Shown piece by piece: positions 42,695 through 51,603 of a DNA stretch of 64,000 nt. The notes under the pieces were generated by a model. It was not told where the DNA came from. It saw only the letters and a list, made by a program, of their open reading frames with translations, and did no database searches. The translations under genes were made by a program, and so were the position numbers. The DNA comes from Rhizobiales bacterium IMCC20636 (GTDB taxonomy: Bacteria; Pseudomonadota; Alphaproteobacteria; Rhizobiales; GCA-2746425). The DNA lies in contig CP018226.1 in assembly GCA_016865015.1 (NCBI GenBank), positions 775,001 through 839,000 on the forward strand, written 5' to 3'. The first letter of the stretch is position 1. Each line of letters begins with the position of its first letter.

Positions 42695-43470
42695 ACCAGC
42701 AACAGCTCCAGATCTGTCTCTTTGACCTTTGCAATCGTGCTGTCGTCCAATTCCAGATTGGTGATGATGCCTGAAATCTGATCGAACCGCGCTGTGCGCA
42801 TGAATGCATTGGATTTGAATTTGCTGCTGTCAGCCACCACAAAGCGCCTGCGGCTATTGAGGATGACTTCTTTTTGAACCTGCGCATAAGCTTCACTGGC
42901 AACACTGATCGAGGCCTTGCTCACATCGACTGCCGAACAGCACAGAAAGGCGATGTCGAATGAAAGGCCGCGTAGCGCAGAAATTGCCAATGTGCCGGTG
43001 AAGGAGTCATTCACCGGCTGGTACCCGCCGCCGATTATGTAGAAATTGGCAATCCCCTGAGCCTGCAACTGGTTGGCCACGCCGAGGGAGGTGGTGACAT
43101 AGGTGCAGTCCGGCTTCCTGTGGGCATATGCGGCAACTGCGTGAGCCGTCGTTCCGGCATCCAGAAAAACCACCTCGTCGCCGGACAGCATCTCCACGGC
43201 GGCCTGTCCGATGCGACGTTTTTCCTCAGCTCCGACCGATTTGCGCTCTTCGTTTGGAAGATCGACGATGACGTTCGAGTTTATCAGAACACCGCCATGG
43301 GTCCGGACCACAACCCCGCCATTGTCGAGCGCTTTCAGATCGCGGCGGATTGTGGCTTCAGATACGCCGAACTCATCGCTGAGATCGCGAATGCCCATCG
43401 ATCCGCGTGCCCGGACAATCACTGCAATTTTCTGCCGTCGGACAGCCGCCAAGTCCAGATGTTCTGACAT
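42691..43470 (-). CDS. DeoR-family transcriptional regulator
   Basis: This 259-residue regulator has an N-terminal HTH at about residues 12-60 (L-S-D-E-F-G-V-S-E-A-T-I-R-R-D-L) followed by the signature R-T-H-G-G. The DeoRC sensor domain contains F-L-D-A-G-T-T-A near residue 95, a phosphosugar-binding loop. GAGG 5 bases upstream sets ATG 43470; a longer frame to 43524 is not needed. It is the first gene of the Ugp-type operon and so is probably autoregulated. Two direct repeats just upstream (43542-43573) are candidate operators. The inducer is likely a phosphorylated product of the pathway. Confidence 0.9.
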   Translation of the reverse strand: MSEHLDLAAVRRQKIAVIVRARGSMGIRDLSDEFGVSEATIRRDLKALDNGGVVVRTHGGVLINSNVIVDLPNEERKSVGAEEKRRIGQAAVEMLSGDEVVFLDAGTTAHAVAAYAHRKPDCTYVTTSLGVANQLQAQGIANFYIIGGGYQPVNDSFTGTLAISALRGLSFDIAFLCCSAVDVSKASISVASEAYAQVQKEVILNSRRRFVVADSSKFKSNAFMRTARFDQISGIITNLELDDSTIAKVKETDLELLLV

Positions 43471-43783
43471 TCTTACCTCGTTGCATCGCCCTTGGGAGGG
43501 AAAGGAAGTCGTCGATTTTTGCATGTTCGATCATAATATACCAAAATCAATCATAGTAATGCAAAAACAATCACGCAAGCGAAATCGTTACCCGATGGGC
43601 ATCTGTGATGTGGGGTGGCAGCTGGAATGCGAGCGCTGTCATTCTCGCGATGCGCCTATGCGCCTATCGGAAGGTTGCGGCGCTGGTTATCTGAATTGGC
43701 AAGCGAATCCGGAAAGGGTTGAGACCACGCGGCGGCCGCCCATTACGAGCGTTCTGCTTGGCTTATTCCTGGCATGGTCGGGT
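43471..43783 (-). promoter_or_regulatory. Promoter region of DeoR/Ugp operon with direct repeats
   Basis: This 313-bp gap has no gene. CAAAATCAATCA (43542-43553) and CAAAAACAATCA (43562-43573) share 11 of 12 bases and start 20 bp apart, about two helical turns. Read on the minus strand they are TGATTG-type repeats in front of DeoR. The octamer TGCGCCTA is repeated in tandem at 43651-43666, without known meaning. Confidence 0.5.
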
Positions 43784-45211
43784 TCAGAGGTCTGGTGATA
43801 TCTGACGGTTTTCCACTTCTGTCAGAGGGTCGTCGACATCGATCTGCCATTGCCTCAGGCTCGCCTCCAGGTTTGCCCTGATGGCTGCCAATTCCGGCGC
43901 GTCAGCCAGATTCTCAAGTTCATGTGGATCGGTGTGCAAATCGAACAATTGGGTGGTTTCAGTGCCAGCGCTCGGCGCAATGCGTCCCTGAAATTGCTCT
44001 TGGGGATAGCGATCACTCAGGTAATACCGGATCAGTTTGTAGCGCGCGTCACGAGCCATTCTCTGGGAGTATCGGTAGGCCGCAAAAACCGGACGTTCCC
44101 GGACTGCATGCGGATCCGCAAGAAGTGACAAAAGGCTGTCTCCATCGCAAGCCGGTATCGGAAGACCAATGTAGTCGAGCAAACTCGCAAATGTATCGCC
44201 GTGCCAAACATTTGTGGCAATGCGTTGTCCGACAGGGATGTTGGGCCCTGACAAGATAAGCGGAACCTGCAAGCTGTGCTGATACAGGTTCTGCTTGCCC
44301 ATGAGACCATGGTTTCCAAGGGCCAGCCCATGATCTGACGTATAGACCACAAGTGTTTTCTCGCGTAGACCTGTGGCGTCGAGGCTGTCCAGCACACGGC
44401 CAATTTCGGTGTCCAGATGCTGTATCATCCCATAATAGTCTGCAAGCTGATCCCGCATGTCTTCCTGCGTCCGTGGGAAGGATGCCAGCAATTCGTCACG
44501 ACAGCGCATCTCGCCATTGTCGAAGGGGTGCGCAGCCATAACACTGTCATTCAAGGACAATCCATTGGTGTCAGGGCGGAAACCGTCAGGCGGTGTTCTC
44601 GGGTCATGCGGAGCAGTGAAGGCCAGATAGAGGCAAAAAGCTTTCTCCTCAGAACGTTGGTTTTGCAAGAACTCGACTGCTGCCTTTGAGAAAATTTCGG
44701 TCGAAAACCGCTCATCATAATAGATTTCGCTGGCGGGGTAGGTGCCGCCTGGATCGAAGCGATGAAGCGGGGCTTTGCGGTGTTCGCTCATGCCGCCAAA
44801 CATCAAGGACGATCCACCCTCAAATGACCGGTGAAACGCGGCCTTGTCATTATGCCATTTGCCGATGCAGTGAGTCTGGTAGCCATTCTTGCGAAGAATT
44901 TCAGGGAAGGTCGGCAACGCCGCCGGGATATCGAAGGAACGCCCGTAATAGTCTCCTCCGGTCGGTTCGGCGCTGGAGGCAAAAATATTGTGCCCTGTCA
45001 TGATGGAAGCTCGACTGGGGACGCAGACGGCAGGGTGCATCGCGCCCTGACAATGCGCATTGTCGAAAGTCAGACCCTGCTTTGAAAGCCTGTCGAGATT
45101 GGGCGTCGCCAGATCGTGATTTCCATAACATCCCAGATCCGTGGCCCGATGGTCATCTGCAATGATGAACAGGATGTTGGGGGCTTCGGATGTTGGCACG
45201 GATTTTGTCAT
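43784..45211 (-). CDS. Sulfatase (FGly type), probably cytoplasmic
   Basis: This 475-residue sulfatase has the modification motif C63-V-P-S-R-A (Cys-x-Pro-Ser-Arg), where Cys is converted to formylglycine. Metal sites are A-D-D (19-20) near the N-terminus and T-S-D-H-G near 310; the K-W-H region is also present. It hydrolyses a sulfate ester or sulfamate. ATG 45211 with AAGGG 7 bases upstream is chosen; longer frames to 45292 or 45322 lack ribosome sites. No signal peptide is seen from this start, so it would act in the cytoplasm on an imported compound. C-V-P-S-R differs from the C-A-P-A-R I recall for choline sulfatases. It is divergent from the tct operon. Confidence 0.87.
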   Translation of the reverse strand: MTKSVPTSEAPNILFIIADDHRATDLGCYGNHDLATPNLDRLSKQGLTFDNAHCQGAMHPAVCVPSRASIMTGHNIFASSAEPTGGDYYGRSFDIPAALPTFPEILRKNGYQTHCIGKWHNDKAAFHRSFEGGSSLMFGGMSEHRKAPLHRFDPGGTYPASEIYYDERFSTEIFSKAAVEFLQNQRSEEKAFCLYLAFTAPHDPRTPPDGFRPDTNGLSLNDSVMAAHPFDNGEMRCRDELLASFPRTQEDMRDQLADYYGMIQHLDTEIGRVLDSLDATGLREKTLVVYTSDHGLALGNHGLMGKQNLYQHSLQVPLILSGPNIPVGQRIATNVWHGDTFASLLDYIGLPIPACDGDSLLSLLADPHAVRERPVFAAYRYSQRMARDARYKLIRYYLSDRYPQEQFQGRIAPSAGTETTQLFDLHTDPHELENLADAPELAAIRANLEASLRQWQIDVDDPLTEVENRQISPDL

Positions 45212-45565
45212 GTTCAGACCCTTCGGCTCAATTGTTTCGCCACATGAAGTGGGTGTTGACCTGCCATCATAATGGCTGGCGAATTTGTTCATGGAATTAA
45301 TGGAACGAACCAAAAATGTCAAAAATTTTTGAGAAAACAGAAAATATTTAACCTAGGTTTGCTGGCTCTCAGTGCAAATTCCTGCATAGCTATAACTCTA
45401 CTATATATCTGATAATGTTGATTTTATCGTGTTATCCTATAGGTTTTTTTTACAACAAAACGACCGGTATTGACAAAATGTATTACCTGTTGCTAGTTAT
45501 TTGGAACGTTCTAAATTATCGGCTGTGAAGCAAGGTGCAGGCAGTCAAACTGAAAGGGGAGAACC
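45212..45565. promoter_or_regulatory. AT-rich divergent promoter region, sulfatase / tctC
   Basis: This 354-bp region is strongly AT-rich. It contains a TTGACA -35-like hexamer at 45470-45475 followed 18 bp later by TAGTTA, and the operator at 45499-45516 just downstream. A weaker similar element TGGAACGAACCA is at 45301-45312, nearer the sulfatase. No gene is seen. Confidence 0.6.
45499..45516. promoter_or_regulatory. LacI-family operator
   Basis: ATTTGGAACGTTCTAAAT is an 18-bp palindrome with one mismatched pair and a central ACGT, the typical shape of LacI-family operators. It lies over the expected start of tctC transcription. The LacI gene at 51808-52830, at the end of this gene block, is the likely partner. 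Confidence 0.6.
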
Positions 45566-46504
45566 ATGAAGTCACTTAAAACTTATCTACTAGCTGCGGC
45601 GGCCATTTTGTTGCCGACAATCGGACACGCATTTCCCGATGGACCTGTCACGTTGATCGTGCCCTATAATCCTGGTGGATCATCAGACGTTGTCACGCGG
45701 GTTCTGGCCGAGGGGCTTGAGCGGCAACTTGGCAACACCGTTGTGGTCAAGAATGTTGCCGGTGCAGGCGGCGCACTTGGCTGGCGGGAAGCACGTGATG
45801 CTGAGCCCGATGGACACACTTTTGCCCTCTGGGTCGACTCGCTTGCAGTGATGGAAGTCACCAAGGCAGCGGATCTGAAATCATCGGATTTTGCAGCTGC
45901 ATGTCAGTTCGGTGAAGTGCCTCTGACAATCTTTGCAAATTCCGAGAAGGGACCCAAATCTCTGGCTGAACTGAAAGAAATGTCCGACGCTCGTCCGGGC
46001 GCTGTTGGAATTGGCATGGGGTATGGAACACCCGCTCAATTTGCTGCGGCCATTGCCAGAAATGAACTGACCGACACGCTTCAACTGGTGAATATCGGTG
46101 GCGGAGCCAACAAGAAGGCTGCGGTGTTGGGTGGGCATATTGCTTCAGCTATCGAGCCTGTCCCCGGTGTTCGAGCACAGCACCAGAGCGGTGAATTGAA
46201 TATCATTGCGGTGCTTTCTGATGAACGCCTTGCCGGTCTGGACGCACCGACGGCGCGGGAACAGGGCGTCAATCTGACGGTTTCGCTGAGCTACGGCCTG
46301 ATTGCTCCGAAAGATACACCATCCGAGGCGATAGACGCGGTGTGTGGTGCCGTCTCCGGACTGGCGGATGATGCTGAATTTCAGGAACGGCTTTCCGGTA
46401 TAGACGTTACCTGGCGCTATGGTGCCTCGGATGACTGGGCCGGACGGCTGTCCGAAATCACATCGGCTACAGCCGATGTCGGCCGTACCCTGGGCTTTGA
46501 ATAA
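45566..46504 (+). CDS. tctC: Tripartite tricarboxylate transporter periplasmic binding protein (TctC)
   Basis: This 312-residue secreted protein has a Sec signal (residues 1-22, ending I-G-H-A). The Bug/TctC signature follows: V-T-L-I-V-P-Y-N-P-G-G-S-S-D near residue 30 and V-V-K-N-V-A-G-A-G-G near 60. Bug proteins bind small carboxylates (citrate, nicotinate, aspartate and many unknown acids) between two lobes. GGGGAGAA directly precedes the ATG. It is the first gene of the tctCBA operon that continues without gaps into CoA-transferase, enoyl-CoA hydratase and SDR genes, so the ligand is probably the acid activated by those enzymes. Confidence 0.92.
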   Translation: MKSLKTYLLAAAAILLPTIGHAFPDGPVTLIVPYNPGGSSDVVTRVLAEGLERQLGNTVVVKNVAGAGGALGWREARDAEPDGHTFALWVDSLAVMEVTKAADLKSSDFAAACQFGEVPLTIFANSEKGPKSLAELKEMSDARPGAVGIGMGYGTPAQFAAAIARNELTDTLQLVNIGGGANKKAAVLGGHIASAIEPVPGVRAQHQSGELNIIAVLSDERLAGLDAPTAREQGVNLTVSLSYGLIAPKDTPSEAIDAVCGAVSGLADDAEFQERLSGIDVTWRYGASDDWAGRLSEITSATADVGRTLGFE

Positions 46505-46522
46505 AAGCGGGTCCCAGGTGCA

Positions 46523-47047
46523 ATGAGCAAGCTGCTTCCTCCCGAAGAAAACGCAGGTCGTGACCATGTTTCACGACCTGCGCGGTATCAGGACCTGATT
46601 GTCGGGGTTGTGATACTGGTCGTTGCAGGTCTCCTCTACAGGGAGACCTATTCTTTTCCGTCCGTGAACTGGACACCGCTCGGATTGGCATTCTGGCCGC
46701 GGATCGTGCTCGGAGGAATCGCTGCAGCCTGCCTGTTGTTGATTGTCTTGCGGCAATTGGGTGATCAACCGGTCTTTGAAATTCGCTTGCGGGAAAGCTT
46801 CCTGTTCGTGGCTCTCGCCGGCTTCATCATTGCTTTGCCGCTTGCCGGATTTTTCCTGACATGCACGGCATATGTGTTCGCCACGGCCGTGTGGCTGGGC
46901 GATGGCACGCAGAATCGGGTGACGCGCGCGGCCCTGATTTCAATTGCAACATCCGTGGTGGTGTATGTCGCATTCTCGCTTGGACTTGGGGTGCGTCTGC
47001 CTCAAGGGTCCTTGATAGGCTGGGCGCTGGGGGCACTGGCTCAATGA
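46523..47047 (+). CDS. tctB: Tripartite tricarboxylate transporter small permease (TctB)
   Basis: This 174-residue protein has four predicted helices starting near residue 25 (V-G-V-V-I-L-V-V-A-G-L-L-Y-R-E) and a short second helix pair. This matches TctB, the small membrane subunit. AGG lies 5 bases before the ATG. Its stop overlaps the TctA start (ATGA at 47044-47047). Confidence 0.88.
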   Translation: MSKLLPPEENAGRDHVSRPARYQDLIVGVVILVVAGLLYRETYSFPSVNWTPLGLAFWPRIVLGGIAAACLLLIVLRQLGDQPVFEIRLRESFLFVALAGFIIALPLAGFFLTCTAYVFATAVWLGDGTQNRVTRAALISIATSVVVYVAFSLGLGVRLPQGSLIGWALGALAQ

Positions 47048-48519
47048 CCGATATCCTCAACGCCCTGCAAGGCACAATGCAACTGGAAAGCCTGGCGATC
47101 TTTGCCATCGGCACTGTGGTCGGAATTGTCATCGGGATCATTCCGGGGCTGGGAACGGTTATGGCCGTTGCTTTGTTGATACCGTTCACATTTGGAATGG
47201 AGCCTGAAATCGGCATCGGCCTTCTGGTGGCTGTCTTTGTCGGTGGTGTCTCCGGCGGATGTGTGACCGCAATCCTGCTTCGCATGCCCGGGACGCCGTC
47301 ATCTGTGGCAACCGTATTGGACGGCTTCCCGCTTGCCCAGCAGGGCAGGGGCGGTGAGGCCATAGGAAATGCTGTCGTGGCTTCCTTCATTGGCACGGTC
47401 ATGAGCACCATTGCGCTGATCATATTCGCGCCCTTGCTCGCGGATTTCGCGCTCCGTTTCTACTTTCCGGAATATGTCGCAGTGTCCCTTTTTGCGCTGA
47501 CCGCGATTTCGGCTGTCTCCGGCCCCTATCTCTTGCGCGGTATGCTGGCGGCCATGTTGGGGCTGCTGTGTTCGACTTTCGGCATCTCGGAAGCCGATGC
47601 GCTTCCACGGTTTGATTTTGGCATTGATGCAATGCAGACCGGATTTGGCTTTGTCCCGGCAATCATGGGGCTTTTTGCCATTTCGCAGATGATGAAACTG
47701 GCAGGTGAAACGAATGTTGCTCCCGAGGCGGGCAGTGCGGAATTTCGGGCTGGTCTGCCAAGCGTTCGTGACATCATGGGCAATGCGACAAACTATCTGC
47801 GGTCCGGACTGATTGGAACGATCATTGGCGTGGTGCCAGCAGTCGGTGCCGCGACCGCTGGTCTGATTTCCTATGCGCAGGCAAAAAGCTGGTCAAAAAC
47901 CCCGGACAAGTTCGGTACAGGTCATGTGCCGGGAATCATTGCATCCGAGACCGCGAACAATGCTGTGATCGGAGGCGCGCTTATCATTGCGCTGACCTTG
48001 GGCATTCCGGGTGATCCAACCACCGCCGTGCTGTTGGGTGGGTTGATGATCCATGGCATCGCGCCCGGCGCGCAATTATTCCAGAACCACCCTGAAGTTG
48101 TCTACGCGATCTATTTCACAATGCTGTTCTCGAGTGTTGTCATGGCGCTGACCCTGATCGTGTTCATGCGTCCTCTGGCACGGGCGGCGCTTTTGCCGAA
48201 GCACATCCTCATTCCGTGTGTCTCGGCAATAGCGATCATCGGTGTCTACTCCATCAATTCCAACCCCTTTGATCTTTATGTCATGCTCGGCTTTGCCTTT
48301 TTGGGGTTTGTCATGGAGCGGCTGCAATATCCGCTGCCGCCACTGGTTCTGGGGCTCGTTCTGGGACCTCTGATCGAAGGCAATTTCCGCAAGATGATCG
48401 GTCAGTTCGGTGATCTGATGCCGCTGGTTCAAAGACCCATTGCACTGACATTCATGATTTTAACGCTGCTGACGATTGCCTTTGTGCTGATGCGTCGCAT
48501 GAGGAGAATTTCCAAATGA
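47044..48519 (+). CDS. tctA: Tripartite tricarboxylate transporter large permease (TctA)
   Basis: This 491-residue membrane protein has about 11-12 helices and the family signature G-I-I-P-G-L-G-T-V-M-A near residue 30, repeated in inverted form near residue 270 (G-V-V-P-A-V-G-A-A-T). ATG 47044 overlaps the TctB stop, although the frame is open further upstream. Its own stop overlaps the CoA-transferase start. It uses an ion gradient to import the TctC-bound acid. Confidence 0.92.
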   Translation: MTDILNALQGTMQLESLAIFAIGTVVGIVIGIIPGLGTVMAVALLIPFTFGMEPEIGIGLLVAVFVGGVSGGCVTAILLRMPGTPSSVATVLDGFPLAQQGRGGEAIGNAVVASFIGTVMSTIALIIFAPLLADFALRFYFPEYVAVSLFALTAISAVSGPYLLRGMLAAMLGLLCSTFGISEADALPRFDFGIDAMQTGFGFVPAIMGLFAISQMMKLAGETNVAPEAGSAEFRAGLPSVRDIMGNATNYLRSGLIGTIIGVVPAVGAATAGLISYAQAKSWSKTPDKFGTGHVPGIIASETANNAVIGGALIIALTLGIPGDPTTAVLLGGLMIHGIAPGAQLFQNHPEVVYAIYFTMLFSSVVMALTLIVFMRPLARAALLPKHILIPCVSAIAIIGVYSINSNPFDLYVMLGFAFLGFVMERLQYPLPPLVLGLVLGPLIEGNFRKMIGQFGDLMPLVQRPIALTFMILTLLTIAFVLMRRMRRISK

Positions 48520-50087
48520 GCAAAATCGTATCTGCACAGGACGCCGTCGCGACCATCCGTGATGAGGCTGTGATATCGGTCTCTTCCTCATCGGCACTGG
48601 GTTGTCCCGATGCGGTCCTGTCTGCGATTGGCGAACGTTTCCGTGCCGAAGGCCATCCGCGCAACCTCACTACACTTCATCCAATTGCAGCGGGTGACAT
48701 GTATGGCGTTCGGGGTATCGACCATCTCGCGAAGGATGGTCTGTTGGCTCGCATTCTTGCCGGATCATATCCATCAGGACCATCATCTTTGCCAATGCCG
48801 ATGATCTGGAAGATGATCGTGGAGGAACGGGTGGCGGCGTATAATGTGCCGTCGGGTCTGCTGTACGATATGCACCGCGATGCGGCCACGCACCGGCCGG
48901 GCGTCCTGACCAAAGTTGGTCTGGAGACATTTGTTGATCCGATCCACCAGGGCTGTGCAATGAATGCGCGCGCGCAAGCGCAGCCGATTGTTCATCGCGT
49001 TGAATTTGGCAATGACACCTGGCTGCACTTTCCAAATATACCGGCGGATGTCGCCATCATCCGGGCCACAACGGCCGACCCAAAAGGCAATCTGACATTC
49101 GAGCATGAAGGCGCAACGCTGGGAGCGCTTGAACAGGCCATTTCCGTGCGAAACAATGGCGGGCTTGTGATTGCGCAGGTCAAACGGCTGGCTGCCGCAG
49201 GCTCTATGCGGCCACATGATGTTCGCGTTCCCGGTAATATGGTTGATCTGATCGTCGTGGCACCGGACCAGACCCAGACAACCGAAACCTTCTATGATCC
49301 GGCCATATCGGGCGAGATCATGCGCCCTCTGGACAGTTTTGAACTGGTGGAGCATGGCGTCGAAAAAATCATAGCGCGCTGCGCAGCATTGCATCTGGCG
49401 GATGGCGATGCCGTCAATATCGGATTTGGTGTCTCAGCAGCCGTGCCGCGTATCCTTTTGGAGGAAGGCTATCCGGAGGCGGTCACCTGGGCGGTCGAAC
49501 AGGGCGCAACAGGCGGCGTGCCATTGACAGGTTTTGCCTTTGGGTGTGCCTCGAATGCCGATGCGTTCCTGTCTTCGCCCAACCAGTTCACCTATTTCCA
49601 GGGAGGCGGCTTTGATGCGTCCCTGCTGTCATTTCTGGAGGTCGACCGGCTTGGAAATGTCAATGTCTCGAAGCTGGCGCAGCGCCCCTACCTGACAGCC
49701 GGGTGTGGGGGCTTTGTTGATATTACCGCAAATGCGCGCAAGATTGTCTTTTCGGGGTTGTTTGAGGTTGGTGCGCGGCTGGAATTGGGCCCCACCGGGC
49801 TTGTTGTGTCCGAGCCGGGAAAGAATGCAAAATTTGTCGAACATGTCGAGCACATCACCTTTTCCGGTCCCCGGGGGCTGCGATCTGGCCAGGAGGTTAT
49901 TTTTGTGACCGAACGTTGTACGATGCGCATGACCACATCCGGCGTAACAGCCACCAACATCATGCCTGGAATTGATCCGCAGAGAGACATTGTCGATGCC
50001 TCCAGGGGCGTCGTGTCACTGGCAAGCGATGCCGCCCTGTTGCCGGTTTTGATCCTGCAGAAGGGCAAGTTTGGGTTAGAGCTATGA
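48516..50087 (+). CDS. Acyl-CoA:acetate/propionate CoA-transferase (family I, YdiF-type fusion)
   Basis: This 523-residue protein fuses the alpha and beta CoA-transferase domains in one chain. The alpha half is about residues 1-265 (A-D-V-A-I-I-R-A-T-T-A-D-P-K-G-N-L). The beta half follows, with the catalytic Glu in V-E-Q-G-A-T-G-G near residue 330 and G-G-G-F-D near 370. It moves CoA from an acyl-CoA to the imported acid through a glutamyl-CoA intermediate. The start overlaps the TctA stop (ATGA) and the end overlaps the enoyl-CoA hydratase start. Uptake and activation are therefore translated as one block. Confidence 0.9.
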   Translation: MSKIVSAQDAVATIRDEAVISVSSSSALGCPDAVLSAIGERFRAEGHPRNLTTLHPIAAGDMYGVRGIDHLAKDGLLARILAGSYPSGPSSLPMPMIWKMIVEERVAAYNVPSGLLYDMHRDAATHRPGVLTKVGLETFVDPIHQGCAMNARAQAQPIVHRVEFGNDTWLHFPNIPADVAIIRATTADPKGNLTFEHEGATLGALEQAISVRNNGGLVIAQVKRLAAAGSMRPHDVRVPGNMVDLIVVAPDQTQTTETFYDPAISGEIMRPLDSFELVEHGVEKIIARCAALHLADGDAVNIGFGVSAAVPRILLEEGYPEAVTWAVEQGATGGVPLTGFAFGCASNADAFLSSPNQFTYFQGGGFDASLLSFLEVDRLGNVNVSKLAQRPYLTAGCGGFVDITANARKIVFSGLFEVGARLELGPTGLVVSEPGKNAKFVEHVEHITFSGPRGLRSGQEVIFVTERCTMRMTTSGVTATNIMPGIDPQRDIVDASRGVVSLASDAALLPVLILQKGKFGLEL

Positions 50088-50848
50088 GTGAAATCGAGCT
50101 GAGTTGTGACGATGGTATCGCGTTCCTGAATATTGACAACCGGGCCAAACTCAACGTTCTGACGCCAAAGATGCTGCAGGCCCTTGAAGATCATTGCGCA
50201 GATCTTGACCAGCGCCGGGATATCCGCGCAGTCATTGTGACTGCAGCTGAAAGCGCCGTGTTCTGTGCAGGCGCGGACATCAAGGCCTGGGGAGCGCTCA
50301 GCCCGGTTGCGTTTGCGCGGGATTGGGTGCAACGCGGCCACCGTGTCTTTGCCACTCTGGCCGGACTGTCAAAACCCACAATTGCCGCTCTGGCGGGTGA
50401 CGCCATAGGTGGCGGCCTCGAGCTTGCTTCCAGCTGCGACATTCGCATTGCCGCACCTGATGCTGGCTTCAGCCTGCCCGAGACAAAATTGGGTGTGGTT
50501 CCCGGTTGGTCCGGAACCCAGCGCCTGAGCCGATTGTTGCCAGAGCCTGTGCTGCGGGAAATGGTGTTGTTCGGGATGCGTCTTCCGGCGCAGCGGGCAT
50601 ATGATCTGGGCTTTGTGGCTGAGCTGTCGCCGGAGCCGATCCAGGCAGCAAAAATCTGGGCCGAGAGGCTTTCGGATCAGGCTCCAGATGCGACGACAAT
50701 CGCAAAATTCATGCTGAATGCAGGCGTTGGGGAAGGTCAGGACAGGATGATTGAAGCGCTGGGCAGTGGAATGGCTTCTGCGCTGCCTGAAAAAGCGGAG
50801 GGCGTCCGCTCCTTCCAGGAAAAGAGAAAACCGAGGTTTGTGCCATGA
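50084..50848 (+). CDS. Enoyl-CoA hydratase/isomerase-family protein (crotonase)
   Basis: This 254-residue crotonase-fold enzyme has the oxyanion-hole segments A-G-A-D-I-K-A-W (near residue 62) and G-G-G-L-E-L-A (near 108). The acidic position at the second active-site loop is Glu in P-E-T-K-L-G (near 130), while the usual second Glu position reads V-P-G-W-S-G-T-Q-R-L. The single-Glu pattern could mean hydratase or isomerase/decarboxylase. It is coupled on both sides by ATGA overlaps. It acts on the CoA ester made by the preceding enzyme. Confidence 0.87.
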   Translation: MSEIELSCDDGIAFLNIDNRAKLNVLTPKMLQALEDHCADLDQRRDIRAVIVTAAESAVFCAGADIKAWGALSPVAFARDWVQRGHRVFATLAGLSKPTIAALAGDAIGGGLELASSCDIRIAAPDAGFSLPETKLGVVPGWSGTQRLSRLLPEPVLREMVLFGMRLPAQRAYDLGFVAELSPEPIQAAKIWAERLSDQAPDATTIAKFMLNAGVGEGQDRMIEALGSGMASALPEKAEGVRSFQEKRKPRFVP

Positions 50849-51603
50849 CCCGCGTCGCCATTGTCACCGGAGGGCAGAGGGGGATTGGATTCGGCATTGC
50901 ACAGGCCCTTATTGATGCAGACTGGACGGTGGTGATTACCTCGCCTGAGGAGCCAACTGCTGAGGCCGTCGTGGCAGCGACGGGGAAGCTTGGCCCGAAC
51001 TGCGTTTATATGCAGCACGATCTGCGCGACACGGACGGTTTCGATGCTGTGGTCGCGGATATTGAAACGAAACTTGGCCCGATTGATGCGCTGATCGGCA
51101 ATGCCGGGGTGTCGACGCAGAGCCGGGCAGACCTGTTGGATTTGAAGCCCGAGAGTTTTGATAGGGTGATGTCTATCAACGCCCGTGGTGCATTTTTTTT
51201 CGCCCAGGCGGTTGCCCGCAGGATGGTCGCGACGGCCACGACGCGGTTCAGGTCAATTGTGTTCATCACGTCTGTCAGCGCAGATGTTGCTTCGATAGAC
51301 CGCGGCGACTATTGCATGTCGAAAGCGGCCTCAGCGATGGCTGCACGACTGTTTGCCGCAAGACTTGCAAATGATGGAATCTCGGTTTTTGACGTCCGTC
51401 CCGGGATCATTTCATCACCCATGACCGATCCGGTTTTCGATAAATATGATGATCGTATTGCCGAAGGTCTTGTGCCTGCGCGCCGCTGGGGAACACCTCA
51501 GGATGTCGGGAACACCATCGCTGCGCTGGTTTCGGGTAGCCTGCCGTTTTCAACTGGTGCCGTCATTCCGGTGGATGGCGGGCTTGGTCTGCACCGACTT
51601 TGA
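50845..51603 (+). CDS. Short-chain dehydrogenase/reductase
   Basis: This 252-residue classical SDR has cofactor motif G-G-Q-R-G-I-G (residues 9-15), N-A-G near 86, catalytic Ser in I-T-S-V-S and Tyr/Lys in Y-C-M-S-K near 153. C-terminal V-D-G-G is typical. The ATG overlaps the stop of the enoyl-CoA hydratase gene. It would oxidise the hydroxyacyl product of the hydratase or the substrate itself. It is the last enzyme gene of the tct operon; a 204-bp gap with no recognisable gene follows before the LacI gene. Confidence 0.88.
   Translation: MTRVAIVTGGQRGIGFGIAQALIDADWTVVITSPEEPTAEAVVAATGKLGPNCVYMQHDLRDTDGFDAVVADIETKLGPIDALIGNAGVSTQSRADLLDLKPESFDRVMSINARGAFFFAQAVARRMVATATTRFRSIVFITSVSADVASIDRGDYCMSKAASAMAARLFAARLANDGISVFDVRPGIISSPMTDPVFDKYDDRIAEGLVPARRWGTPQDVGNTIAALVSGSLPFSTGAVIPVDGGLGLHRL

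Noticed and set aside
43651-43666. Tandem TGCGCCTA repeat
   Set aside because: Only two copies and no link to a gene or known element.
43784-45211. Choline sulfatase (BetC) assignment for the sulfatase
   Set aside because: The formylglycine motif reads C-V-P-S-R, not the C-A-P-A-R I recall for choline sulfatases, and the neighbours are acid-uptake genes.
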